The notes: generated by a model not told the origin, from the sequence alone. A DNA stretch of 64,000 nucleotides from Crenalkalicoccus roseus (GCF_004761865.1 NZ_SJDM01000004.1:124001-188000); one strand, 5' to 3'. Counted from the first letter of the stretch, positions 36,023 through 49,194 are shown. Numbers and translations are program-made.

Positions 36023-36357
36023 CACGCCACCCGCGCCGAGGCGGCGCCCTGCGCCGGAGAAGTGGCCTTCTGCGGCGGGCCGCCATTGATGCGCTCGCGC
36101 AGCTCCTTGCCCGGCTTGAAGTAGGGCACCGCCTTGCCGGCGACCGCCACCGCCGCGCCGGTGCGCGGGTTGCGCCCGGTGCGCGGCTCCCGCCGCTTGG
36201 CCGAGAAGGCGCCGAAGCCGCGCAGCTCCACGCGGTCGCCGCGTGCCAGCGCGGCGGTGATCTCGTCGAAGATCGTGGCCACGATCAGCTCGACATCGGG
36301 CTGGCGGAGATGCGGATTCGCCGCCGCCAGCTGCGCGATCAGCTCGCTCTTCGTCAT
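36022..36357 (-). CDS. ihfB: Integration host factor beta subunit
   Basis: DNA-bending architectural protein acting as a heterodimer with IhfA. The 111-residue product begins [20 protein letters not shown], contains the DNA-contact signature [20 protein letters not shown] and [16 protein letters not shown] short Ala/Ser-rich tail is extra. The position after rpsA and sppA and before lapA-pyrF is conserved in alphaproteobacteria. Confidence 0.96.
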   Translation of the reverse strand: MTKSELIAQLAAANPHLRQPDVELIVATIFDEITAALARGDRVELRGFGAFSAKRREPRTGRNPRTGAAVAVAGKAVPYFKPGKELRERINGGPPQKATSPAQGAASARVA

Positions 36358-36371
36358 GGATGCTCCGTCGC

Positions 36372-37289
36372 TCAGCGGGGAGCCTGCCAGAGCAGGCGCG
36401 GCCCGTCAACGCCAAGCCATTCTGAAATCACGGTTTTTGCAAGGGAGCCGAGGGCAGCCCCGAGCAGCCGGTCGGTGGTGGTGCGCACCCGCACGTCGCG
36501 CACCGGCAGGGTCTCCGGCACCTGGCGCTCCGCGGCGAGCCAGGCGCGCGCCTCCGCCTCTCCCCCGATCGCGTCCACGAGGCCCGCGGCGAGCGCCTGG
36601 CGGCCGGTGAAGATCCGCCCGTCGGCGAGGGGGCGCACCGCCGCCGGGTCCATCCGCCGCCCCGCCGCCACCTTGGCCACGAATTGCTCGTGCAGGTCCA
36701 CCACGACGCGGTTCAGCTCCTCCCGCCCCTCGTCGGTGAGCGGGCGGAAGGGGCTCGGCTGGTCCTTGAACGGACCGGAGGCGATGACGTGCACCCGCAC
36801 GCCGAGCTGCGCCATCAGGTCCGAGACGTCGGGGGATTGCAGCAGCACGCCGATCGAGCCGGTGACGGTCGCCTCCCGCGCGAAGATCCGCTCGGCCGGC
36901 AGCGCCACCATGTAGCCCGCCGAGGCGGCGGTGCCGCGCATCACGGCCACCACCGGCTTGCGCGCCTGCAGCCGGGCGATCGCGGCGTGCAGCGCCTCGC
37001 CCCCCGCGACGCTGCCGCCCGGGCTGTCTATGGCGAGGATCACCGCCCGGGCGGCGGCGTCGCGCCGCACACGGTCCAGCGCCTCGATCATCCGGCGGTC
37101 GTCGCTGATGAAGCCCTCCACCTCCACCCGCGCCACATGGCCGCGGCCGGGCAGCAGCCCCTCCTCGCCGCGGCCCCAGAACAGCACCGCCGCCGCGGCG
37201 GCGAGCAGCAGCACGGCGGCGCCGCGCCAGAGGGCGAGCCGGCGCTTCAGCCGCCGGCGGTCGATCAGAAGGTCGGTCTCGAACGCCAT
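36372..37289 (-). CDS. sppA: Signal peptide peptidase SppA, short 36-kDa type
   Basis: Inner-membrane serine protease that degrades released signal peptides. The 305-residue protein has one N-terminal helix ([20 protein letters not shown]) and a ClpP-like domain: [34 protein letters not shown] with the serine nucleophile, and [14 protein letters not shown]. The ATG at 37289 with GGAGAGGAC upstream is preferred over an earlier in-frame ATG. It lies between rpsA and ihfB. Confidence 0.92.
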   Translation of the reverse strand: MAFETDLLIDRRRLKRRLALWRGAAVLLLAAAAAVLFWGRGEEGLLPGRGHVARVEVEGFISDDRRMIEALDRVRRDAAARAVILAIDSPGGSVAGGEALHAAIARLQARKPVVAVMRGTAASAGYMVALPAERIFAREATVTGSIGVLLQSPDVSDLMAQLGVRVHVIASGPFKDQPSPFRPLTDEGREELNRVVVDLHEQFVAKVAAGRRMDPAAVRPLADGRIFTGRQALAAGLVDAIGGEAEARAWLAAERQVPETLPVRDVRVRTTTDRLLGAALGSLAKTVISEWLGVDGPRLLWQAPR

Positions 37290-37358
37290 GTCCTCTCCAT
37301 CCCGAGCATCGTGCCGCGCCTTGTACACGCTTTGCCGAGTCCGGGGGGGACATGCGAA

Positions 37359-37388
37359 GGGGGGAGGGACCGCCCGGCCCCTCCCCCC
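37359..37388 (-). terminator. Strong GC hairpin after rpsA
   Basis: GGGGGGAGGG (37359-37368) and CCCTCCCCCC (37379-37388) form a perfect 10-base stem with a 10-base loop in the rpsA-sppA gap. There is no T-run. It probably terminates or stabilises rpsA mRNA. Confidence 0.45.
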
Positions 37389-37416
37389 CGTCGCGTGTCC
37401 GCGGTGTCGCGGATCA

Positions 37417-39141
37417 TCACTCCTCGCCGGCCATCTCCCGCCGGCGGCGGATGGCGGCGCCGAGGATGTCGCCGAGCGAGGCGCCGGAGTCGGTCGAGCC
37501 GTACTCCTTCATCGCCTCGCGCTCCTCGTCCACCTCCTTGCCCTTGATGGTGAGGGCGAGGCGCCGGGCGGCGCGGTCCACCGCCGTGACCTTGGCATCC
37601 ACCTTCTCGCCCACGGCGAAGCGCTCGGGGCGCTGGTCGGCGCGGTCCTTCGCCAGTTCGGCGCGGCGGATGAAGCCGGTGAGCACGTCGTCCACCTTCA
37701 CCTCGATGCCGTTCGACTGCACCGCGGTGACGACGCAGGTGACGATGTCGCCCTTGCGGACGCGGTCGAGCACCTCGGCCGCCGGGTCGGCCTCGAGCTG
37801 CTTGATGCCGAGGGAGATGCGCTCCTTCTCGACATCCACGTCGAGCACCTTGGCCTTGACCACGTCGCCCTTGTGGTACCTGGCCATGGCCTGCTCGCCC
37901 GGCAGGTCCCAGGAGATGTCCGACATGTGCACCATGCCGTCGAGCTCCGGGCCAAGGCCGATGAACAGGCCGAACTCCGTGATGTTGCGGATCTCTCCCT
38001 CGACGATCGAGCCGGGCGGATGCGCCTCGGCGAACAGCTCCCAGGGGTTGCCCTGGGCCTGCTTGAGGCCGAGCGAGATGCGCCGCTTCGGCTCGTCCAC
38101 GTCGAGGATCATCACGTCCACTTCCTGGCTGGTCGCGACGATCTTGCCCGGATGGACGTTCTTCTTGGTCCAGGACATCTCGGAGACGTGGACCAGCCCC
38201 TCCACCCCCGGCTCCAGCTCCACGAAGGCGCCGTAATCGGTGATGTTGGTGACGCGGCCGGAGAATTTGGCGCCCACCGGGTACTTCAGCGCCACGCCGT
38301 CCCACGGGTCGGCCATGAGCTGCTTCATGCCGAGAGAGATGCGCTGGGTCTCCGGGTTGAAGCGGATGACCTGCACCTTGACCTTCTGGCCGATCTCCAG
38401 CGCCTCGGAGGGGTGGTTGATGCGCCGCCAGGCGATGTCGGTGACGTGCAGCAGCCCGTCCACGCCGCCGAGGTCCACGAAGGCGCCGTAGTCGGTGATG
38501 TTCTTCACCACGCCCTCGAGGACCATGCCCTCCTTGAGGCCCTGCACGAGCTCGGCCCGCTGCTCGGCCCGCGTCTCCTCGAGCACGGCGCGGCGGGAGA
38601 CGACGATGTTGCCGCGCGCGCGGTCCATCTTGAGGATCTGGAAGGGCTGCGGCGTGCCCATCAGCGGCTGCACGTCGCGCACCGGGCGGATGTCCACCTG
38701 GCTGCCCGGCAGGAAGGCGACGGCGCCGCCGAGATCCACCGTGAAGCCGCCCTTGACGCGGCCGAAGATCGTGCCGGTGACGCGCTGGCCGGCCTGGAAC
38801 GCCTTCTCGAGGTTGGTCCAGGCCTCCTCGCGGCGCGCCTTCTCGCGCGACAGCACGATCGAGCCGTCGCGGTCCTCGTAGCGCTCGATGAACAGCTCGA
38901 CCACGTCGCCGGGCTTGACCTCGGGCTTCTGGCCGGGCGGCGCGAATTCCTTGAGGGGCACGCGCCCCTCGCTCTTCAGCCCCACATCCACGATGGCGTA
39001 GTCGTCATCCACGCGGATGACCCTGCCGGTCACGACCGAGCCGGCGAAGCCGGTGTCCGGGCCTAGGGTGGCGTCGAGGAGGGCGGCGAAATCCTCGGCT
39101 CCCGCGTGGTCGTGCGTGGCGAGGCTGGTGGCAGATGCCAT
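37417..39141 (-). CDS. rpsA: 30S ribosomal protein S1
   Basis: mRNA-binding protein needed to load structured leaders onto the 30S subunit. The 574-residue product has six S1 (OB-fold) repeats; repeats 3-6 show the typical YGAFVDLGGVDGLLHVTDIA, YGAFVELEPGVEGLVHVSEM and FGLFIGLGPELDGMVHMSDI signatures. Length is standard. The ATG at 39141 (MASATSLATHDH) is chosen; a longer in-frame extension covers the leader region. A structured 282-base leader separates it from cmk. Confidence 0.97.
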   Translation of the reverse strand: MASATSLATHDHAGAEDFAALLDATLGPDTGFAGSVVTGRVIRVDDDYAIVDVGLKSEGRVPLKEFAPPGQKPEVKPGDVVELFIERYEDRDGSIVLSREKARREEAWTNLEKAFQAGQRVTGTIFGRVKGGFTVDLGGAVAFLPGSQVDIRPVRDVQPLMGTPQPFQILKMDRARGNIVVSRRAVLEETRAEQRAELVQGLKEGMVLEGVVKNITDYGAFVDLGGVDGLLHVTDIAWRRINHPSEALEIGQKVKVQVIRFNPETQRISLGMKQLMADPWDGVALKYPVGAKFSGRVTNITDYGAFVELEPGVEGLVHVSEMSWTKKNVHPGKIVATSQEVDVMILDVDEPKRRISLGLKQAQGNPWELFAEAHPPGSIVEGEIRNITEFGLFIGLGPELDGMVHMSDISWDLPGEQAMARYHKGDVVKAKVLDVDVEKERISLGIKQLEADPAAEVLDRVRKGDIVTCVVTAVQSNGIEVKVDDVLTGFIRRAELAKDRADQRPERFAVGEKVDAKVTAVDRAARRLALTIKGKEVDEEREAMKEYGSTDSGASLGDILGAAIRRRREMAGEE

Positions 39142-39423
39142 GGAGTTCCGTGTTCCTGATGGGCCCGCGCTGCGGGCCAAGGCCTGCGCCCCCGCGGTCG
39201 GCGACGGCGGGCCGTCGGCCGGCGGGCACGACTTGGTCCGGCACCTTCCCCATTCCGGTGCCCGGCGACCCTGATGGCATGGGCGGCGTGACGGCCCGCC
39301 CGCTTCCGGTCCCGCAATCGGAGCGAGGGCGGCACGAGGTGCCACCCGTTTCCTGCAAGCGCGAACACCGCGCCCCGGCGAGAGGTCACGGCAGCATCGG
39401 CCTAGGCGCTCCGCCGCCCGAGG
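39142..39423 (-). other. Structured rpsA leader region
   Basis: No gene is seen. Three compact hairpins can form: GGCCCGC-GCT-GCGGGCC (39162-39178), 20 bases before the rpsA start; GGCACC with GGTGCC (about 39240-39262); and GGCAC-GAG-GTGCC (about 39331-39343). Alphaproteobacterial rpsA is known to be autoregulated in enterics; control through these hairpins is inference. Confidence 0.4.
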
Positions 39424-39427
39424 TCAA
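39400..39427 (-). promoter_or_regulatory. Possible rpsA promoter
   Basis: On the minus strand TTGACC (39427-39422) is followed after 16 bases by CTAGGC (39405-39400). The -35 box is good and the -10 poor. It would give rpsA a leader of about 255 bases and overlaps the end of cmk by four bases. Confidence 0.35.
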
Positions 39428-40104
39428 GCGGAAAGCGGCGCCCCCGCCTCCGCGAGCCGCGCCCGCACCAGCCGCAGCGCCGCGGCGAAGGCCGCCTCGG
39501 CGTCGAGGGCGGTGGTGTCGAGCAGCAGGGCGTCCGCCGCCGGCCGCAGCGGCGCGGCGGCGCGGCTGGAATCCTGCGTGTCCCGCGCCCTCAGCTCGGC
39601 CTCCACCTGGCCCGGATCGGCCTCGACGCCGCGGCCGCGCAGCTCCTCGAAGCGGCGGCGGGCGCGCACCTCGAGGCTCGCGGTCACGAACAGCTTCACC
39701 GGCGCGTCGGGAAAGACCACCGTGCCGATGTCCCGCCCGTCCAGCACCGCGCCGCGGCGCCGGCCGAACTCCCGCTGGAAGTCGAGCAGGGCGGTCCGCA
39801 CCCCGGGGATCGCGGCGACCGCGCTCGCCGCCATGTCGGCCTCCGGGCTGCGCAGGTCGGGGCGCTCGAGGTCGGCCGGCCGCAGGGCCCGCGCCTCGGC
39901 CTCGGCCACCCGCGCGTCGCGCGGGTCCACGCCGCGGTCGAGCACGCGGCGCCCGACGGCGCGGTAGAGCAGGCCGGTGTCGAGATAGGGCAGGCCGAGC
40001 GCCGCGGCGAGGCGGCGGGCCAGCGTGCCCTTGCCGGCGGCGGCCGGGCCGTCCACGGCGATGATCAGGGGCGCCCCGGGGGCCCTCTCCTCGGCCCCGG
40101 CCAT
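39424..40104 (-). CDS. cmk: Cytidylate kinase
   Basis: Phosphorylates CMP and dCMP. The 226-residue NMP kinase has the P-loop [51 protein letters not shown] and [18 protein letters not shown] with nucleotide-binding arginines. The ATG shares one base with the aroA stop (TGATG). The order aroA-cmk-rpsA is conserved widely. Confidence 0.96.
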   Translation of the reverse strand: MAGAEERAPGAPLIIAVDGPAAAGKGTLARRLAAALGLPYLDTGLLYRAVGRRVLDRGVDPRDARVAEAEARALRPADLERPDLRSPEADMAASAVAAIPGVRTALLDFQREFGRRRGAVLDGRDIGTVVFPDAPVKLFVTASLEVRARRRFEELRGRGVEADPGQVEAELRARDTQDSSRAAAPLRPAADALLLDTTALDAEAAFAAALRLVRARLAEAGAPLSA

Positions 40105-41468
40105 CACGCCGGCCCGATCGCCCCGCCGCCGGCGGCCTGGTTCACCAGCGCGGCGAAGCCGGGGAAGCTCGTCTCGATGAAGCGCGCATCGTCCACCGCG
40201 ACCGGCGCGCGGGCGGCGAGGCCCATCACCAGCGCGCTCATGGCGATGCGGTGGTCCATGTGGGTCGCCACGACGCCGCCGCCCGGAACGGCGCCGCCCG
40301 CGCCGTGCACCACGAGGTCGTCGCCCGCGATCTCCGCCCGCACGCCGTTGGCGGCGAGCAGGGCGGCGGTGGCGGCGAGGCGGTCGCTCTCCTTCACCCG
40401 CAGCTCGGCGAGGCCGCGCAGCCGCGTCGTGCCCTCGGCCGCGGCCGCCGCCACGGCGAGGACCGGGTACTCGTCGATCATCGAGGGCGCGCGGCCGGGC
40501 GGCACCTCGACGCCGCGCAGGGCGGAGGCCTCCACCACCAGGTCCCCGACCGGCTCGCCCCCCTCGGTGCGGGCGTTCTCCACCGTGAGCGCCGCGCCCA
40601 TCTCCCGCAGCGTGGCGAACAGGCCGGCGCGCAGCGGGTTGAGCCCGACATTCTCGACGACGAGGCGCGAGCCCGGCACCAGCAGCGCCGCCACCACCAG
40701 GAAGGCGGCCGAGGAGGGATCGCCCGGCACCCGCACCGGCGCCGCCGCCAGCTCCGGCTGGCCCTCCAGCTCGATGACGCGCCCGCCGCCCGCCTCGGCC
40801 ACGTGGACGGTGGCGCCGAAATGGCGCAGCATGTTCTCGGTGTGGTCGCGGGTCGGCTCCGGCTCCACCACGCGCGTCGTGCCGGGGGCGCAGAGGCCGG
40901 CGAGCAGGCAGGCGCTCTTCACCTGGGCCGAGGCGACGGGAAGCCGGTAGTCGAGCGGCAGGGGGTCGGAGGCGCCGCGCACCGCGAGCGGCAGCCGCCC
41001 CCCCTCGCGCGACCAGAAGAGTGCGCCGGTGGCGGAAAGCGGCTCGGTAACGCGGCGCATCGGCCGCCGGCGCAGCGAGGCGTCGCCGGTAAGGACGGCG
41101 AAGACCGGGTGCCCGGCGAGCAGCCCGCAGAGCAGCCGCGCGGCGGTGCCGGAATTGCCCATGTCGAGCACGTCCGCGGGCTCCGCCAGGCCGCCGATGC
41201 CGCGCCCGGCCACCCGCCAGCGCCCCTCGCCCAGCCGCTCCACCTCGGCGCCGAGGGCGCGCATGGCGGCGGCGGTGCGCAGCACGTCCTCGCCCTCCAG
41301 CAGCCCCGTGATCTCGGTGGTGCCGACCGCGAGGGCGCCGAACATCAGGGCGCGGTGGCTGATGGACTTGTCGCCGGGCACGGCGAGGCGGCCGGAGAGG
41401 GGCGCGGCCGGCCGGCCGGCGCGGAGCGGCGTCGCGGCGGGGCCGTCGGCGGGGGCGGAACGGGGCAT
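40104..41468 (-). CDS. aroA: EPSP synthase (3-phosphoshikimate 1-carboxyvinyltransferase), class II-like
   Basis: Sixth step of the shikimate pathway and target of glyphosate. The 454-residue enzyme has [46 protein letters not shown] and NPLRAG, which match class II EPSPS motifs (RDHTE, SAQxK, NxxR). At the site where tolerant CP4-type enzymes carry Ala, this one has Gly107 in NSGTAARLL. The ATG at 41468 is preferred over an upstream in-frame ATG. It leads the long minus-strand block. Confidence 0.95.
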   Translation of the reverse strand: MPRSAPADGPAATPLRAGRPAAPLSGRLAVPGDKSISHRALMFGALAVGTTEITGLLEGEDVLRTAAAMRALGAEVERLGEGRWRVAGRGIGGLAEPADVLDMGNSGTAARLLCGLLAGHPVFAVLTGDASLRRRPMRRVTEPLSATGALFWSREGGRLPLAVRGASDPLPLDYRLPVASAQVKSACLLAGLCAPGTTRVVEPEPTRDHTENMLRHFGATVHVAEAGGGRVIELEGQPELAAAPVRVPGDPSSAAFLVVAALLVPGSRLVVENVGLNPLRAGLFATLREMGAALTVENARTEGGEPVGDLVVEASALRGVEVPPGRAPSMIDEYPVLAVAAAAAEGTTRLRGLAELRVKESDRLAATAALLAANGVRAEIAGDDLVVHGAGGAVPGGGVVATHMDHRIAMSALVMGLAARAPVAVDDARFIETSFPGFAALVNQAAGGGAIGPA

Positions 41469-41479
41469 GAGGCGCGCGT

Positions 41480-41508
41480 TTGACACGGGGCGGAGCGCGT
41501 GGCAATCG
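41480..41508 (+). promoter_or_regulatory. Possible promoter for the FYDLN gene
   Basis: A perfect TTGACA (41480-41485) lies 17 bases before CAATCG (41503-41508). The -10 box is weak. It sits in the 176-base gap divergent from aroA and points at the FYDLN-recF-gyrB genes. Confidence 0.35.
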
Positions 41509-41644
41509 CCGCCCCCCGGCCGAGGCGCCCGCACCGGCCGCCCGCGCCTGTCCCGCCGGTCGCCGTGGCGCCGAAGCCCGCCGGTTCCGCCGCGCGCGGG
41601 ACCGACCCATCCACCCCCGGCACGGGGGCGAACGAGGTTTCCCG

Positions 41645-41971
41645 ATGGCCAAGCCCGAACTGGGCCTCAAGCGCGTCTGCGTCGCCTGCAACACGAAATT
41701 CTACGACCTGATGCGCGCGCCCGCGATCTGCCCGAAATGCGGCACCGAGCAGCCGGCCGAGCAGCCGCGCCTGCGCCGCCCCAGCGGCGGCGCCCAGGCC
41801 GAGGACAAGGTGAAGAAGCGCCTTCTCGCCCCGGACATCGAGGGGGAGGAGGTGGAGCTCGAGGATGTCGAGGCGGACGAGACCATCGAGGACGCCGAGG
41901 AGCTGGAGGACGAGGCCGAGGGCCTCGGCGAGGAGATCGAGGTCGAGGCCGACCGCGACGAGGAGAGCTGA
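41645..41971 (+). CDS. TIGR02300 / FYDLN-acid family protein
   Basis: A 108-residue protein found across alphaproteobacteria, with function unknown. The N-terminus [22 protein letters not shown], split here as the FYDL core plus [13 protein letters not shown], forms a Cys4 zinc ribbon, and the last 50 residues are almost entirely Glu/Asp. The position next to aroA is conserved in the group. The ATG follows GAGG by a short distance. The recF gene starts 34 bases downstream. Confidence 0.88.
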   Translation: MAKPELGLKRVCVACNTKFYDLMRAPAICPKCGTEQPAEQPRLRRPSGGAQAEDKVKKRLLAPDIEGEEVELEDVEADETIEDAEELEDEAEGLGEEIEVEADRDEES

Positions 41972-45697
<3,726 letters not shown>

Positions 45698-45722
45698 CCC
45701 CGCGCGGGCGTGGGCAGGCGGC

Positions 45723-45747
45723 GGAACGCGGCCTGCGGCGGGCCGTT
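45723..45747 (+). promoter_or_regulatory. Consensus EcfG general stress promoter
   Basis: GGAAC (45723-45727), 16 bases, then CGTT (45744-45747): an exact match to the alphaproteobacterial EcfG consensus GGAAC-N16/17-CGTT. It lies 55 bases before the start of the DUF2934 gene, giving a short leader. This is a sequence match; expression was not tested. Confidence 0.65.
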
Positions 45748-45802
45748 GTGCCGGGCGGGGCCGGGCTGCCGCCCTCGCCCCGCCGACGCAGGAGGCCACG
45801 CC

Positions 45803-46333
45803 ATGACGCGCATCGTCACCGGCCTGTTCCAGAAACGCCGCGACCTGGATCTGGTGGTGGAGCACCTGGTTCAGGAGTTCAACGTTCCCCGCGAGCGGAT
45901 CCAGGTCCACGCCTTCGACGCCGCCGGAGAGGAGGCGCGCTCGCCCCAGGATGACGACCTCGAGGCCTCCCTGGCCGAGCTCGGCCTGCCCGAGGAGGCG
46001 GTCCGGCGCCATGCCGAACGGATGCGCGGCGGCGGCATCCTGCTCGTCGCCTGGGTGGAGGAGGATCATCTGCGGCAGATCCTCGACGCCTGCCGCGAAT
46101 ACGGTGCCGCCGAGCCCCAGGCGCACGATCCCGAGCAGCGGATCCGGGAGCGCGCCTATCAGCTCTGGGAGCAGGAAGGCCGGCCGGAGGGCAGGGACGT
46201 GGAGTTCTGGCACCGCGCCCGCCAGGCGCTGGCGGGGGATGAGGGGGCACCCGCGGCGCGCGCGCCGCGGCAGTTCGGCGGCGAGACGGGAGCCTCGCCC
46301 CTGCCCGAGCGCGACCCGTCGCCGGGACGGTAG
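45803..46333 (+). CDS. DUF2934-domain stress protein
   Basis: A 176-residue cytoplasmic protein. Residues 1-90 (MTRIVTGLFQKRRDLDLVVE to GGGILLVAWVEEDHLRQIL) resemble a small ferredoxin-fold module of general stress proteins. Residues about 114-143 match DUF2934 (RIRERAYQLWEQEGRPEGRD). A charged tail with PSPGR follows. DUF2934 proteins often belong to the general stress regulon. CAGGAGG precedes the ATG, and an exact EcfG promoter lies upstream. Function is not known. Confidence 0.75.
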   Translation: MTRIVTGLFQKRRDLDLVVEHLVQEFNVPRERIQVHAFDAAGEEARSPQDDDLEASLAELGLPEEAVRRHAERMRGGGILLVAWVEEDHLRQILDACREYGAAEPQAHDPEQRIRERAYQLWEQEGRPEGRDVEFWHRARQALAGDEGAPAARAPRQFGGETGASPLPERDPSPGR

Positions 46334-46415
46334 GGCGGATCGCAAGGGCGGGAACGGCTGGCGCCGCCGCCGCGGCCGGGCGGAGACGGCGTCCGGCCCC
46401 TGACCGGCGGGGGCG

Positions 46416-47615
46416 TCACGCCTCGGGCCGGCTTCGCCCGCCCGCGCGTCCCGCCAGCCAGCGCGCCAGCCGCTCCGGCGCCTCCGCCATCTCGGCCTCC
46501 GGGCCGCAATAGCTGAGGCGGAGGAAGCGCGCCCCGCGCTCGCGGTCGAAATCGAGCCCCGTGGTTGCGGCAATCCCCGCCTGCTCCAGCATCTCGGCGC
46601 AGAAGCGCGCGCTGTCGTTGGTCAGGTGACCGACGTCGCACCAGAGGTAGAAGGCGCCGTCCGCCGCCGCGATCGAGGTGAGGCCCGCACGCGGCAGCCC
46701 CGCGAGCAGCGCGGCGCGGCTCCGCGCGTAGGCGGCCCGGTTCGCCTCCAGCTCCCCGGTGCAGTCCATCGCCGCTTCGGCGGCAAGCTGGGCGATGTGC
46801 GGGGCGCTGATGAACATGTTCTGCGCCAGGCGCTCCACCGGCCGGACCAGGTCCTCCGGCAACACCATCCAGCCGACGCGCCAGCCGGTCATCGACCAGT
46901 ACTTGGAGAAGCTGTTCACGGCCAGGGCGCTGTCGGAGAGCGCCGCCGCCGTCGCCTCGGGCACCGTGCCGTAGGTCAGTCCGTGGTAGATCTCGTCCGA
47001 GATCAGCCGCACCCCGTTGGCGTGGCACCAGCGGGCGATGGCGGCGAGTTCCGCCGGCGCCAGCATGGTGCCGGCGGGGTTGCAGGGGCTGGCCACGATC
47101 AGCCCGTCGGGCGGCGGGTCCAGCGCCTCCAGCATCGGCAGCGTCGGCTGCCAGCGCGTCGCGGCGTCGCAGGGCAGCAGCACCGGCCGCATGCCGAGCG
47201 CGGTCAGGATGTTGGCGTAGGGCGGATAGTAGGGCGATGCCATCGCCACCCTGTCGCCCGGATCGAAGGCGGCGAGGAAGGCGAGGGGGAAGGCGCCCGA
47301 GGCACCGACCGTCACCGCCACCCGCTCCGCCGGGACCGTGGCGCCGTAGCGCTCGGCGTAGTGGCGCGCGATGCGCTCGCGCAGGCTGCGCAGCCCGAAC
47401 GCCTCCGTGTAGCCGAGGGGCGCGCCGGCGCGCAGCGCCCGGATCGCGGCCTCGGCGGCGCCGCGCGGGGCGCCGGTGCCGGGCTGGCCGACCTCCATGC
47501 GGATCACGCCGGGCGTGCCCGGCGGCAGGGCGGCGGCGCGCGCATTGGCGGCCGCGATCACGTCCATCACCAGGAAGGGCGGCGCCGCGGCGCCGCGCCC
47601 GATCTTCAGCGCCAT
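46416..47615 (-). CDS. Class I PLP-dependent aminotransferase
   Basis: A 399-residue fold-type I aminotransferase of the aspartate/alanine group. It shows YTEAFGLRSLRERIARHYAE, ASPCNPAGTMLAPAELAAIA, RLISDEIYHGLTYG with the PLP-contacting Asp-Tyr, the Schiff-base Lys in NSFSKYWSMTGWRVGWMVLP, and the substrate-carboxylate Arg near RFLRLSYCGPE. The amino donor cannot be fixed. It is convergent with the DUF2934 gene. Confidence 0.9.
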   Translation of the reverse strand: MALKIGRGAAAPPFLVMDVIAAANARAAALPPGTPGVIRMEVGQPGTGAPRGAAEAAIRALRAGAPLGYTEAFGLRSLRERIARHYAERYGATVPAERVAVTVGASGAFPLAFLAAFDPGDRVAMASPYYPPYANILTALGMRPVLLPCDAATRWQPTLPMLEALDPPPDGLIVASPCNPAGTMLAPAELAAIARWCHANGVRLISDEIYHGLTYGTVPEATAAALSDSALAVNSFSKYWSMTGWRVGWMVLPEDLVRPVERLAQNMFISAPHIAQLAAEAAMDCTGELEANRAAYARSRAALLAGLPRAGLTSIAAADGAFYLWCDVGHLTNDSARFCAEMLEQAGIAATTGLDFDRERGARFLRLSYCGPEAEMAEAPERLARWLAGRAGGRSRPEA

Positions 47616-47697
47616 GGGCGCCTCCTCCCCGCCGGGGGCGGTACCGGCGCGCCGCGCCGGCCGGCCGGACCCGGCCCGGCCACTCCGTGCTCCGCCC

Positions 47698-49194
47698 TCA
47701 CTGGTCGAGCGTCCCCACCGCCACGCCGGTGCCGCGCGGGTCGCTGATCGCGGTGCAGCGCTCCGGCCGCCCGGGCAGGTAGTTGAGGCAGGCGGTGAAC
47801 TGCGTCCGCCCCGGTGGCGGCACGCCCGCCGCCACGGCCTCCATTGGCGCCGCGCCGCGCAGCAGGTGCAGCGCCGCCGGGCCGGCCACCGCCATCGGCG
47901 CCGCCCGCTGGCCCGAGCCCGCGACACCCATGCGGAAGGCGCGCAGGTTCGGGTTGTAGGCCATGGCCGCCGAGAGCAGCGCCGGCTGCACCGCCCCCGC
48001 ATTCGGCGCCGCGCCGAGCAGGAAGCCCATGCCCGGCGCCATCCGTCCGGTGCCGAACAGGTTGTTCAGGGTGAAGGCGCAGGAGACCGCCACCCCGTTG
48101 CGGTCGAACACCGCGAGCGCGGCCGAGGCCGGCAGCATCGCCATGCCCGCCGCCGCCGGCGCCGGCGCGGCGAGCAGCGCCCGGGGATCCCCTCCGCGCT
48201 CGCGCCAGGCGGCGGCGACGGCGAGGCCGCGCGCTTCCGCCTCGGCCAGGGACTGCCCGGCGGCGAGCGCGCCGAAGCTTGCGGCGGCGGCGAGGCCGCC
48301 ATCGGCCGGCGGCGGCAGGAAGGCGATGCGGTCGCCGCCGCGCGCCGGCAGCAGGATCGGCTGCTCCAGCCGCGGCAGGCCGGCGCGCAGCTCCTCAAGG
48401 GTCAGCCCGCCACCGGCGAGGCGCGAGACCTCCTCAAGCCGCCGTCCCAGCGCACCCTGGTGCAGGTCGCCCACCCCCTGGATGCGGAGCTGGGCGAGGG
48501 TCGCCGCCAGCTCCGGCTGCACCAGCCGCTCGCCCGCCGTCCTCGGCGATCCGTCCGGCCGGCCGAACACCGCCCGCGCCGCCGGGTCGGCGAAAAGGGG
48601 GCGGTGGACGGCGGCGAGATCCTCGGCGAGGCCGCGGCTGACCTCGGTGCCGAAGCGGGCGGCCTGCTCGGCCGCCGCCACCAGTTCCTCGAAGGGGCGG
48701 CCGGGGCGGCGGGTGTGCAGGGCGAACAGGCCGCGCGCCAGCATCGGCACCGCCGCCGGGCGGTCGGCGCCGGCGGGGATGGCGGCGCGGGGGCCGGGCG
48801 GGAACAGCACCGCCTCCACCCCCTGCCGCGCCGGGTCGAAGACCAGGCAGGCGCCGCCCCCGCCCAGGCCGACGCGGGAGGGCAGCGTCACCGCCATCAC
48901 GAAGCCCGCCGCCACCGCGGCATCCACCGCCGTGCCCCCGGCCGAGAGCACGTTGCGCGCGGCGAGCGCCGCCGCCGGGTCCTCGGCCGCGACCCCGCCG
49001 AGGAAGCCGCGGACGAAGCCCGGCGTGCCCGCCTCCGGCCCGGAGCGGGCGAAGGGGTTGAGGGAGGACAGCGTGCCGCAGCCGCCGAGCACGAGCGCCC
49101 CCGCGAGCAGCAGCGCGGCGCGCCCCCGCGCCCCGTTGCGCCGGGGGGCGGATCCTGGCCCGCCGCCCCGCGGGCGCGCTACAACCCCGCCCAT
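47698..49194 (-). CDS. Degenerate gamma-glutamyltransferase-like lipoprotein
   Basis: A 498-residue protein of the GGT Ntn-hydrolase family. The signal ends in a lipobox (ALVLGGC), so it should be a lipoprotein. GGT regions include LSAGGTAVDAAVAAGFVMAV, RVGLGGGGACLVFD and the late GVAGSGQRAAPM. Active GGTs self-cleave before a Thr in TTHxSVVD; the aligned segment here reads SAALAVFD, with Ser357 at the Thr site. Autoprocessing may be changed or lost. Its start codon overlaps that of the divergent M48 gene (CATG). Confidence 0.75.
   Translation of the reverse strand: MGGVVARPRGGGPGSAPRRNGARGRAALLLAGALVLGGCGTLSSLNPFARSGPEAGTPGFVRGFLGGVAAEDPAAALAARNVLSAGGTAVDAAVAAGFVMAVTLPSRVGLGGGGACLVFDPARQGVEAVLFPPGPRAAIPAGADRPAAVPMLARGLFALHTRRPGRPFEELVAAAEQAARFGTEVSRGLAEDLAAVHRPLFADPAARAVFGRPDGSPRTAGERLVQPELAATLAQLRIQGVGDLHQGALGRRLEEVSRLAGGGLTLEELRAGLPRLEQPILLPARGGDRIAFLPPPADGGLAAAASFGALAAGQSLAEAEARGLAVAAAWRERGGDPRALLAAPAPAAAGMAMLPASAALAVFDRNGVAVSCAFTLNNLFGTGRMAPGMGFLLGAAPNAGAVQPALLSAAMAYNPNLRAFRMGVAGSGQRAAPMAVAGPAALHLLRGAAPMEAVAAGVPPPGRTQFTACLNYLPGRPERCTAISDPRGTGVAVGTLDQ

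Noticed and set aside
41469-41644. A tRNA gene between aroA and the FYDLN gene
   Set aside because: Some alphaproteobacteria are expected to carry one near here, so I looked for cloverleaf arms and a T-loop; none was seen.
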